This document shows, piece after piece, positions 1 to 6,073 of a DNA stretch of 22,281 nt. The DNA lies in the NCBI GenBank assembly GCA_023227645.1, contig JALNVJ010000008.1, positions 1 through 22,281 on the forward strand. The letters run 5' to 3'. Position 1 is the first letter of the stretch. Every line of letters starts with the position of its first letter. The position numbers were made by a program, and so were the translations under genes. This DNA is from Bacteroidales bacterium. GTDB taxonomy: Bacteria; Bacteroidota; Bacteroidia; Bacteroidales; P3. The notes below the pieces were generated by a model, which searched no databases, was not told where the DNA came from, and worked only from the letters and a program-made list of their open reading frames with translations.

Positions 1-1175
1 AATCTAAAATCATTTTCTAAGGCAAATTTATAACAATCTTTCCATTTTTCACCTATCATTGCCGACACTAATAATAATAATGTACTTTTAGGTTGATGAA
101 AATTGGTTATCATTGCCGACACTATTCTATATTGATATGAAGGAGCAATAATTATTTGAGTTTGTCCACATATTATTTCCTGATCACCCATTTTTTCGAT
201 AATTGCTTCTAATGCTAGCTTAGGACTAATCTCAATTGCTTTTTGGTATGGCTCCCATTGTTCAATATTAATTTCTAAGTCAGTATTTTTATTTTCAATT
301 AACTTAATTCCATGCCAATATAAACTTTCGATTGTTCTAACTGAGGTTGTGCCAACACAAGTAATTTTTTTTTCAATATGTTCTATTAAATCCTTTATAA
401 CTTGTTTTGTTATAGTAATTTTTTCAGTGTGCATAGTATGTTCAGCAATTGAGTCTGTGCTAACAGGCTTGAAAGTGCCAGCGCCAACATGAAGAGTAAC
501 AAAACTTGATTTAATTTGTTTTTCCTGAAGGTCTAGAAATGTTTTTTCTGTGAAATGTAATCCAGCAGTAGGAGCTGCAACTGAACCTTCCTGGTTTGCA
601 TAAATTGTTTGATAGTCGTCGTTATCCTCTTTCCTTGCGTCCCTATTCAAATAAGGAGGTAGAGGAATAACTCCCATAAGAGCCAAAACTTCTGCAAAAG
701 AATATTCTTCAGTCCATGTAAATCTAACAATCCAAGCATTATCAACCTGAGTTTCTCTTTCTGCAAAAAGTTCAATCAGTCTTCCTTCAAACTCAGTGGT
801 TTTCTTTAAAACTCCTGTTTTCCATTTTTTGTTGTTACCAATAAAGCATTTCCACTTTCCTAATCCTTTTTGGGCAAAAGCTATTTGAATTTCATTTGGT
901 TGTGTTGGTTCTAGGCAGAAAACTTCGATAATAGAACCAGTATCTTTTTTAAAGAAGAGCCTTGCATGTACAACCTTTGTGTCGTTATATATTAATAGAT
1001 TGTCCTTATCTAAAAGTTGAGGCAATTCAAAGAATGGAATCTCTGAAATTGCCTCATTTTTTAAAACTAGAAGTTTAGCCTTATCTCTTTCTTCAAGAGG
1101 AAATTTTGCAATTCTTTCCTCAGGTAAGGCATAATCAAAGTCAGCAATAGCAATGTCTAATGACTTGCCTATCAT
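1..1175 (-). CDS. queA: QueA, S-adenosylmethionine:tRNA ribosyltransferase-isomerase (3' end missing)
   Basis: QueA transfers and isomerises the ribosyl group of S-adenosylmethionine onto preQ1 at tRNA position 34, giving epoxyqueuosine in the queuosine pathway in the cytoplasm. I translated 391 codons from the ATG at 1173-1175 on the minus strand. The family signatures appear in order: IYNDTKV near residue 60, APTAGLHF in the middle, HVGAGTFKPV, TTSVRTIES, and a C-terminal ITNFHQPKSTLLLLVSAMIG. The frame is open to the window edge, so the last roughly 10-15 residues of the family are outside the window. The start codon lies directly next to the purS stop codon, so queA is the third gene of a pssA-purS-queA operon. 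The start agrees with the usual N-terminus of Bacteroidota QueA. The assignment is very secure. Confidence 0.96.
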   Translation of the reverse strand, partial: MIGKSLDIAIADFDYALPEERIAKFPLEERDKAKLLVLKNEAISEIPFFELPQLLDKDNLLIYNDTKVVHARLFFKKDTGSIIEVFCLEPTQPNEIQIAFAQKGLGKWKCFIGNNKKWKTGVLKKTTEFEGRLIELFAERETQVDNAWIVRFTWTEEYSFAEVLALMGVIPLPPYLNRDARKEDNDDYQTIYANQEGSVAAPTAGLHFTEKTFLDLQEKQIKSSFVTLHVGAGTFKPVSTDSIAEHTMHTEKITITKQVIKDLIEHIEKKITCVGTTSVRTIESLYWHGIKLIENKNTDLEINIEQWEPYQKAIEISPKLALEAIIEKMGDQEIICGQTQIIIAPSYQYRIVSAMITNFHQPKSTLLLLVSAMIGEKWKDCYKFALENDFR

Positions 1176-1427
1176 TTATTCTTCAATAAGTTTAAAATCG
1201 TAATGTTCCATTACTGGGTTGTGCAGTAATTGATTGCAAGCATTGTCAACTAAAGAATTTGCTTCTTCTTTTGAGGAAGCTTCAACTTCCAAAGTTATAT
1301 GTTTACCTATTCTAACATTAGATATTTGTCCTAGTCCTATATTCCCCATTGAAGAGGTTACAGCTTTTCCTTGAGGGTCTAACAAAGCCTTTAATGGCAT
1401 TACATCGATTTCAGCAATAAATTTCAT
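1176..1427 (-). CDS. purS: PurS, FGAM synthase small subunit
   Basis: This 83-residue protein matches PurS, the small structural subunit that bridges PurL and PurQ in the three-part formylglycinamidine ribonucleotide amidotransferase of purine synthesis. The visible matches to Bacillus PurS are LLDPQGKAV near residues 15-23, VRIGKH near 38-43, the LEVEA strand, and the C-terminal LLHNPVMEHYDF. Length is typical (about 80-85 residues). Its ATG overlaps the pssA stop codon (ATGA on the minus strand, 1424-1427), and its stop abuts the queA start, so translation is probably coupled. PurL and PurQ are not in the window. A free-standing PurS implies a small-type PurL in this organism, whereas many Bacteroidota use one long PurL. 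Confidence 0.9.
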   Translation of the reverse strand: MKFIAEIDVMPLKALLDPQGKAVTSSMGNIGLGQISNVRIGKHITLEVEASSKEEANSLVDNACNQLLHNPVMEHYDFKLIEE

Positions 1428-2179
1428 TTCTTTATTTTGTTAATGATTAATGATTCTATTATATAAACTATTATTATAAGTGGAATTGAATATAAATTAA
1501 ATGCAAATATAAGTAATATTGCAATTATCAAGAAAATAAATTTATCTTTATTTTCTTTCCATCTTAAATTTTTAAATTTTAAGGCAAAAAGAGGGAGCTC
1601 TGAAACAAGCAAGAAAGACATTAGTATTGAGCCTAGCAAAATAACTATTGGGTTTAATAAAATTGCAGTTAGATTTGTGTAAAATGCTTGTGTTCCTATT
1701 CCCCAAAGATGAATTGAATTTGTTTCAAGATAATATATTATTGGGAGAGAAATCCAAATAAGAGCATTGGCTGGAGTAGGAACTCCAATAAATCCCATTG
1801 TTTGACGTTCATCAACATTGAATTTCGCTAGTCTATATGCAGACATTAGAGCCATGAAAATAGGTATAAAAACGAGGAAAGAAAACTTTAATAAGAATGG
1901 GTTTAAGAAGTAGAACTCTTGAAGTAAGTCAACGGTAATTAAACTTGGAGCAACCCCAAAGGTTACTAAATCAGCCAAAGAATCTAATTCCTTTCCAATA
2001 ATTGAATATGCTTTCAATAGTCTTGCAACCATTCCATCCAAGAAATCAAATAGAGCTCCTAAAATAATTAAAACAGAAGGTATGATAATGCTTTCAGTAG
2101 TGTATAAAGTGTAAATTGAAAGTATTCCACATAGTAGATTTAGAAGAGTAATTGTATTCGGAATTTGTTTTTTTATCAT
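1424..2179 (-). CDS. pssA: PssA, CDP-diacylglycerol--serine O-phosphatidyltransferase
   Basis: PssA condenses CDP-diacylglycerol with L-serine to phosphatidylserine, the precursor of phosphatidylethanolamine, in the inner membrane. The 251-residue protein carries the complete CDP-alcohol phosphatidyltransferase motif, D-x2-D-G-x2-A-R-x8-G-x3-D-x3-D, at residues 45-70 (D45, D48, G49, A52, R53, G62, D66, D70). Hydrophobic stretches indicate about seven or eight membrane helices, with the motif between helices one and two as in the family. The N-terminus KKQIPNTITLLNLLCG is typical of type II bacterial PssA. It is the first gene of the pssA-purS-queA operon and overlaps purS by 4 bases. A phosphatidylserine decarboxylase gene is not seen here. 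Serine as the acceptor is inferred from overall resemblance; the motif alone would fit other alcohol acceptors. Confidence 0.93.
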   Translation of the reverse strand: MIKKQIPNTITLLNLLCGILSIYTLYTTESIIIPSVLIILGALFDFLDGMVARLLKAYSIIGKELDSLADLVTFGVAPSLITVDLLQEFYFLNPFLLKFSFLVFIPIFMALMSAYRLAKFNVDERQTMGFIGVPTPANALIWISLPIIYYLETNSIHLWGIGTQAFYTNLTAILLNPIVILLGSILMSFLLVSELPLFALKFKNLRWKENKDKFIFLIIAILLIFAFNLYSIPLIIIVYIIESLIINKIKK

Positions 2180-2201
2180 TTTTATTTCTTGTTTGAATCT
2201 T

Positions 2202-2209
2202 CAAAATTA
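2202..2209 (-). promoter_or_regulatory. Possible -7 promoter element of the pssA operon
   Basis: On the minus strand this reads TAATTTTG, fitting the Bacteroidota -7 consensus TAnnTTTG, 22 bases upstream of the pssA ATG. I do not see a convincing -33 TTTG at the expected 19-21 base spacing, so this is only a candidate. Confidence 0.45.
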
Positions 2210-2246
2210 CTCAAATATTGCATATCATCGAATTATTTCGACACTT

Positions 2247-2281
2247 TTTGTATATGAATTAGGGTTATATTCTTATATTTG
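2247..2281 (+). promoter_or_regulatory. Possible promoter of the lipoprotein-frr operon
   Basis: A TTTG at 2247-2250 and TATATTTG at 2274-2281 resemble the Bacteroidota -33 and -7 elements. The spacing is 23 bases, a little longer than the usual 19-21. The -7 element lies about 30 bases upstream of the ATG at 2311, a sensible leader length. It is divergent from the pssA promoter in the same 131-base gap. Confidence 0.5.
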
Positions 2282-2310
2282 CACATTAAAACAATATTAG
2301 AACTAAAGAA

Positions 2311-2742
2311 ATGAAAAATAAAATTATTACTCTGTTAGGGGTATTATTCGCTTTTTTATCAATAACTTTTGTTTCTTGTCAAGAGGATCAAACATTGGCA
2401 TCAGATGATTGGAATGGTAGCTGGAAGCTCAGTGAAGATGTTATTTTCCCTCAGACAAAAAAAATGGAAAATTCTACAAAATCCAATACCGGAACAATTA
2501 AGATAGATCCTAATGATAGTAGACAAATAATAATAAGTGGGGATTTATTTGGACTCTATTCAACTCTTGAAATAAGAGCAACAGTAGTTACCACATCAGC
2601 TTCATTCGAACAACAAGTAGGAGGTTATAAAATGAAAGGAACTGGAGTTTTAGTAAGTGGAGATAAAATTAACTTTAACTTTACTATAACGACTGAAACA
2701 AATGATATAGAGTCGTACGAAAGAACAGCAACGAGAATATAA
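2311..2742 (+). CDS. Small putative lipoprotein of unknown function
   Basis: I do not recognise a family for this 143-residue protein. The N-terminus has two lysines, a hydrophobic core, and a lipobox-like ITFVSC with the lipidation cysteine at residue 23, followed by acidic residues. This is the usual arrangement of Bacteroidota lipoproteins, which often reach the cell surface. The mature part (about 120 residues) contains DDWNGSWKLSEDV, then alternating polar and hydrophobic stretches suggesting beta strands, as in small lipocalin-like or similar beta-barrel lipoproteins. That fold is a guess. Its stop lies 17 bases before frr, so the two are probably co-transcribed from the promoter near 2247-2281, although no functional link to ribosome recycling is evident. 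Confidence 0.75.
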   Translation: MKNKIITLLGVLFAFLSITFVSCQEDQTLASDDWNGSWKLSEDVIFPQTKKMENSTKSNTGTIKIDPNDSRQIIISGDLFGLYSTLEIRATVVTTSASFEQQVGGYKMKGTGVLVSGDKINFNFTITTETNDIESYERTATRI

Positions 2743-2759
2743 TAAAAAAACAATATATT

Positions 2760-3323
2760 ATGACAGATTCATCAAAAAGTTTAATTCAAGAGTGTACAAA
2801 CAATATGCAAGGAGCTGTAACGTTTCTTGAATCCTCATTGAATAAGATTAAAGCAGGGAAAGCATCTCCTTCTATGCTTGAGGGAATAAAAGTAGATTAT
2901 TATGGCAACCCAACTTTAATTGATCAGGTTGCAAACATTTCTACTCCTGATTCTAAACAAATCGTTATCCAACCTTGGGAAAAATCAATGCTATCACCAA
3001 TTGACAAAGCAATTTTAGCAGCTAATCTTGGTTTTACTCCAAAATTTGAAGGAGATATGCTAAGAATTGTTCTCCCTCCAGTTACTGAAGAAAGACGTAA
3101 GGAGCTTGCTAAGAGAGCAAAAGCAGAAGTGGAAGATGCAAAGGTAAGTATTAGAAACGTTAGAAGAGGAATAATTGATAAGATTAAGAAATCAAAAGAC
3201 CAAGGAGTTTCAGAAGATGAAATAAAGTCTGTTGAAAAAGAAATCGAAGCAATTACTGAAAAAGAGATAAAAAATACAGAAGAGTTATTTGTTATCAAGG
3301 AAAAAGAAATAATGTCTATCTAA
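2760..3323 (+). CDS. frr: Ribosome recycling factor
   Basis: RRF acts with EF-G to split the post-termination 70S complex so that ribosomes can re-initiate. The 187-residue length is standard (about 185). Family hallmarks are visible: the N-terminal helix with L-x-K-I-x-A-G-K-A-S-P-x-M-L, then VDYYGNPTLIDQVANIS, QPWEK, domain II with LRIVLPPVTEERRKELAKRAK, and the helix VSIRNVRRGIIDKIKK. The ATG at 2760 gives the usual N-terminal helix. It lies 17 bases after the lipoprotein gene and 4 bases before the aminotransferase gene, so it sits inside a mixed operon. In many bacteria frr follows pyrH; pyrH is absent here. Confidence 0.97.
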   Translation: MTDSSKSLIQECTNNMQGAVTFLESSLNKIKAGKASPSMLEGIKVDYYGNPTLIDQVANISTPDSKQIVIQPWEKSMLSPIDKAILAANLGFTPKFEGDMLRIVLPPVTEERRKELAKRAKAEVEDAKVSIRNVRRGIIDKIKKSKDQGVSEDEIKSVEKEIEAITEKEIKNTEELFVIKEKEIMSI

Positions 3324-3327
3324 GCTG

Positions 3328-4539
3328 ATGAATATTCCCTTTTCCCCTCCCTATATCGATGAGGATGTCATTAAAGAGGTAAATGATAGCCTTAATTCAG
3401 GTTGGATAACTACAGGTCCAAAAGTTGCAGCCCTAGAACAAGGCCTACAAGAATATTGTAAGGCAAAAAGAGTTAATTGTGTTAATTCTTGGACAAGTGG
3501 CACAATTCTAATATTAAGATGGTTAGGGCTTAAGGAAGGAGACGAGGTTATTGTCCCTTCCTATACCTATTGTGCAACAGCAATGGCAGTTATGGATGCT
3601 AATGCAAAGCCTATTATGGTAGATATCACAAGAAACTTAACAATTGATGTTGAGAAAATAAAACAAGCCATAACCCCAAGGACAAAAGCAATAATACCTG
3701 TAGATTTAGGAGGAGCTCCTTGTGATTATGAAAAGATTATGGAATTAATCTGTTCTAAAGAAATTAGAGAACAATTTATTGCGTCATCTGAAAATCAAGA
3801 AAAACTTGGAAGAATAATGATTCTTTCAGACTCCGCTCATTCTCTTGGAGCAACCTTAAAAAACAAAACAATAGCTCAATTGGTTGATGTTAGTGTTCTC
3901 TCTCTTCACGCAGTTAAAAATCTAACTTCAGCAGAAGGAGGAGCAATTTGTCTTAATCTTCCTGAACCTTTCGATAATGACGAAACATATAAGGAGTTAA
4001 GAATATTATCATTAAATGGACAAACAAAAGATGCTTTTACTAAAACCAAGGCGGGAGCATGGCGTTATGATATTATTGCTCATGGAATGAAAATTAACCT
4101 TCCTGATGTTAATGCTGCAATTGCATTAGCTCAACTTCGAAAATATGATTACCTACTTGGAGAAAGAAAGAGGGTATATAATAGATACTCAGAACTTCTA
4201 AAAGAATATCATTGGGCCATACTTCCTCAACAAGATGTCGAAGATCTAACAACTTCCTATCATTTATATGCCTTAAGGATTAATCCAATAACGGAGGAAC
4301 AAAGAGATAATCTAATTCAATATATGGCAGATAGAAATATATCAACTAATGTTCACTATATCCCAATGCCAATGCTTACTCTTTTTAAAAATATGGGCTA
4401 TAAGATAGAAGACCATCCTATTGCTTACGAAACCTATAAAAGAGAAATCTCCTTGCCAATCTATCCCCAATTAAGCAACCAAGAAATCGACTACGTAGTA
4501 AAAGTCCTAGTAGAAGGATATTATGCGATTACTCTTTGA
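3328..4539 (+). CDS. DegT/DnrJ/EryC1/StrS (WcfR-like) sugar aminotransferase
   Basis: This 403-residue protein belongs to the PLP-dependent nucleotide-sugar aminotransferases that convert a 4-keto-6-deoxy sugar to an amino sugar, usually with glutamate as donor. Seen directly: the N-terminal SGWITTGPKVAALEQGL, the VPSYTYCATAMAV core, SDSAHSLGA with PLP-pyridine aspartate D168, and the PLP Schiff-base lysine K197 in LHAVKNLTSAEGGA. Between residues 130 and 160 there is a longer loop than in typical ArnB or PglE. As I remember it, Bacteroides WcfR, which makes an acetamido-amino-trideoxygalactose precursor, has a similar loop. It starts 4 bases after frr and overlaps the next open frame, a phosphoglycosyl transferase, so the two form a glycan-initiation pair. 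The exact sugar cannot be read from the sequence. Confidence 0.9.
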   Translation: MNIPFSPPYIDEDVIKEVNDSLNSGWITTGPKVAALEQGLQEYCKAKRVNCVNSWTSGTILILRWLGLKEGDEVIVPSYTYCATAMAVMDANAKPIMVDITRNLTIDVEKIKQAITPRTKAIIPVDLGGAPCDYEKIMELICSKEIREQFIASSENQEKLGRIMILSDSAHSLGATLKNKTIAQLVDVSVLSLHAVKNLTSAEGGAICLNLPEPFDNDETYKELRILSLNGQTKDAFTKTKAGAWRYDIIAHGMKINLPDVNAAIALAQLRKYDYLLGERKRVYNRYSELLKEYHWAILPQQDVEDLTTSYHLYALRINPITEEQRDNLIQYMADRNISTNVHYIPMPMLTLFKNMGYKIEDHPIAYETYKREISLPIYPQLSNQEIDYVVKVLVEGYYAITL

Positions 4540-4540
4540 G

Positions 4541-5125
4541 ATGAAAAGATTATTTGATTTTTTTGCCTCTTTGTTTGGGTTAATTATCCTTAGTCCTTTA
4601 TTTATTATTATATCTTTATTAATAGGTTTCGGGAGTAAGGGCGGAATATTATACAGACAAATTAGGGTTGGAAAAGACAATAAAGACTTCAAAGTTTATA
4701 AGTTTCGCTCAATGGTAGTTGATTCAGATAGAAAAGGATTATTATCTATTGGTAAGGATGGACGAGATCCAAGAGTAACAAAAATTGGATATGTTATCAG
4801 AAAATATAAATTAGATGAATTACCTCAGTTAATTAATGTTATTAAAGGAGAAATGTCATTGGTAGGTCCTAGGCCAGAGGTAAGAAAATACGTTGATTTA
4901 TACACAGAAGAAGAAAAGCAAGTATTAAAGGTAAAGCCAGGCATAACTGATATTGCGTCTATTACTTTTAGAAATGAAAACGATCTTCTTGCTCAAAGTG
5001 CTGATCCCCAAGAATATTATATTAAAGAAATTATGCCTCAAAAGCTTGCTCTAAGCCTATCATATATTCAAAAAAGAACATTCCTTTCAGATCTAAAGCT
5101 AATATTCAAAACCATTATTGGTTAA
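4541..5125 (+). CDS. WcfS/PglC-like initiating sugar transferase (phosphoglycosyl transferase)
   Basis: This is a small monotopic phosphoglycosyl transferase: it moves a phospho-sugar from a UDP-sugar to undecaprenyl phosphate at the inner membrane, starting a surface glycan or glycoprotein glycan. With the ATG at 4541 it has 194 residues. Seen: one re-entrant hydrophobic helix at about 11-30, KFRSM at 54-58, the catalytic Asp-Glu pair D92-E93 in LDELPQL, MSLVGPRPE at 105-113 and KPGITD at 132-137. The frame is also open from an ATG at 4523, giving six extra residues and a 17-base overlap with the aminotransferase. I prefer 4541 because the family begins MKRxFDxxxS. Its short length is PglC/WcfS-like; it lacks the N-terminal membrane domain of WbaP or WcaJ. 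Its partner upstream suggests that the sugar carries an amino group. Confidence 0.9.
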   Translation: MKRLFDFFASLFGLIILSPLFIIISLLIGFGSKGGILYRQIRVGKDNKDFKVYKFRSMVVDSDRKGLLSIGKDGRDPRVTKIGYVIRKYKLDELPQLINVIKGEMSLVGPRPEVRKYVDLYTEEEKQVLKVKPGITDIASITFRNENDLLAQSADPQEYYIKEIMPQKLALSLSYIQKRTFLSDLKLIFKTIIG

Positions 5126-5159
5126 TAATAAAAAGAGAGGTAAAATTCCTTTAAAATTA

Positions 5160-5191
5160 AAACGAAGAAAGGATTTCTTAACTCTTCGTTT
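5160..5191 (-). terminator. Possible transcription terminator of pdxJ
   Basis: A 9-bp perfect inverted repeat, AAACGAAGA at 5160-5168 and TCTTCGTTT at 5183-5191, encloses 14 bases. Read on the minus strand, downstream of the pdxJ stop, the stem is followed by a T-rich run (TAATTTTAAAGG), as in an intrinsic terminator. A competing shorter stem, AAGAAA/TTTCTT at 5165-5179, overlaps it. On the plus strand no clear T-run follows. Confidence 0.4.
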
Positions 5192-5239
5192 CATGAAATT
5201 AAAACGGTGATTCAAGAAATTAAAACGCCGTAATAATTT

Positions 5240-5258
5240 ATTAAAACGTCGTTTTAAT
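5240..5258. other. 19-bp near-perfect palindrome in a convergent gap
   Basis: The sequence attaaaacgtcgttttaat has two 9-base arms around a single central T. It is the last unit of the 21-bp repeat array. It could be the binding site of a dimeric protein, or a very short-looped stem helping to end transcription of either convergent gene. Confidence 0.5.
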
Positions 5259-5262
5259 ATTC

Positions 5263-5985
5263 TTATAGCTTTTCAGAAGAAATTGCACGTTTATATAGTT
5301 GAATTGTGTTTTCAAGTCCATAGTATAATGCATCACAAATTAATGCATGGCCAATAGAAACTTCCATTAAATTTGGAATGTTTTGTTGGAAATACTCTAA
5401 ATTTATTAAATCTAAGTCGTGACCTGCATTTAATCCTAATTCTTGATATTCTGCTTCCTTTGCAGCTTTAATAAAAGGATGAATAGCTTTCTCTCTATTT
5501 TCTATATATCCACTTGCATAACTTTCGGTGTAGAGTTCAACTCTATCGGCACCACATCTTTTGGCACCCGCAACCATTTCTTGTTCTGGATCAACAAAAA
5601 TAGATACTCTGGAAACTTGTTTTAAGCGAGCAATAATATCTTTTAAGATATCTTCATACTTAATAGTATTCCAACCAGCATTGGAAGTTAATACATTGTG
5701 AGCATCAGGAACCAAAGTAACTTGAGCTGGTCTAATTTCTTCAACCAAGCGCATAAAATCTTCTGTAGGATTTCCTTCAATATTAAATTCAGTTTTAAGA
5801 AGAGGTTTCAATGATCTAACATCCGCATACCTAATATGTCTTTCGTCTGGACGGGGATGAACGGTTATTCCTTCTGCTCCAAAACGTTCGCAGTCAATAG
5901 CAACGTTTAATATATCAGGATTATTTCCTCCTCTTGCATTACGAATAGTTGCAATTTTATTAATATTTACACTTAACCTAGTCAT
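5263..5985 (-). CDS. pdxJ: PdxJ, pyridoxine 5'-phosphate synthase
   Basis: PdxJ condenses 1-deoxy-D-xylulose 5-phosphate with 3-amino-2-oxopropyl phosphate to pyridoxine 5'-phosphate, the last ring-forming step of the DXP-dependent vitamin B6 pathway. The 240-residue length is normal. Visible signatures: SVNINKIATIRNARGG at the N-terminus, ITVHPRPDERHI with H43, R45 and H50 (matching E. coli H45, R47 and H52), the catalytic glutamate E70 in FNIEGNP (E. coli E72), VPDAHNVLTSNAGW, LNAGHDLDL, and EVSIGHALICDAL near the C-terminus. The ATG at 5983-5985 gives the usual N-terminus. It is monocistronic on the minus strand, convergent with the sugar transferase and divergent from cstA. Confidence 0.97.
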   Translation of the reverse strand: MTRLSVNINKIATIRNARGGNNPDILNVAIDCERFGAEGITVHPRPDERHIRYADVRSLKPLLKTEFNIEGNPTEDFMRLVEEIRPAQVTLVPDAHNVLTSNAGWNTIKYEDILKDIIARLKQVSRVSIFVDPEQEMVAGAKRCGADRVELYTESYASGYIENREKAIHPFIKAAKEAEYQELGLNAGHDLDLINLEYFQQNIPNLMEVSIGHALICDALYYGLENTIQLYKRAISSEKL

Positions 5986-6004
5986 ATTTTTTCAATTATT
6001 TTTG

Positions 6005-6012
6005 CAAAGATA
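6005..6012 (-). promoter_or_regulatory. Possible -7 promoter element of pdxJ
   Basis: The minus strand reads TATCTTTG, a full match to TAnnTTTG, 19 bases upstream of the pdxJ ATG. It overlaps the palindrome TTTGCAAA at 6001-6008. No -33 TTTG lies at the normal spacing. Confidence 0.5.
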
Positions 6013-6034
6013 CTAATGTAAAATTATTATTTAC

Positions 6035-6042
6035 TAATTTTG
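6035..6042 (+). promoter_or_regulatory. Possible -7 promoter element of cstA
   Basis: TAATTTTG matches the TAnnTTTG consensus, 31 bases before the cstA ATG. It overlaps a second TTTGCAAA palindrome at 6039-6046. No well-spaced -33 TTTG was found. Confidence 0.5.
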
Positions 6043-6073
6043 CAAATGAAACTAATATCTAATACATTTATTT

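Larger units (their letters stand above)
5154..5258. repeat. Array of five 21-bp-phased units with core TTAAAACG
   Basis: The core TTAAAACG occurs at 5157, 5199, 5220 and 5241, exactly 42, 21 and 21 bases apart. The missing position, 5178, holds the degenerate TTAACTCT in the same phase. Three copies share the longer AAATTAAAACG (5154, 5196, 5217); the last differs at its first two bases. The units therefore tile 5154-5258 as five 21-mers. The array lies between the 3' ends of two convergent genes, so it is not obviously promoter-linked. It overlaps inverted repeats described separately. Confidence 0.75.

Noticed and set aside
2924..3298. 124-codon open frame on the minus strand inside frr
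   Set aside because: Antisense shadow of a conserved gene; serine- and isoleucine-rich low-complexity product caused by antisense codon bias.
4523..4540. Upstream ATG start for the sugar transferase
   Set aside because: Adds MRLLFE before the family-typical MKRLFDFF start and overlaps the aminotransferase by 17 bases; possible but less likely.
5154..5258. CRISPR array
   Set aside because: Units are 21 bases in total with an 8-11 base core and no separate unique spacers of CRISPR length; no cas genes nearby.
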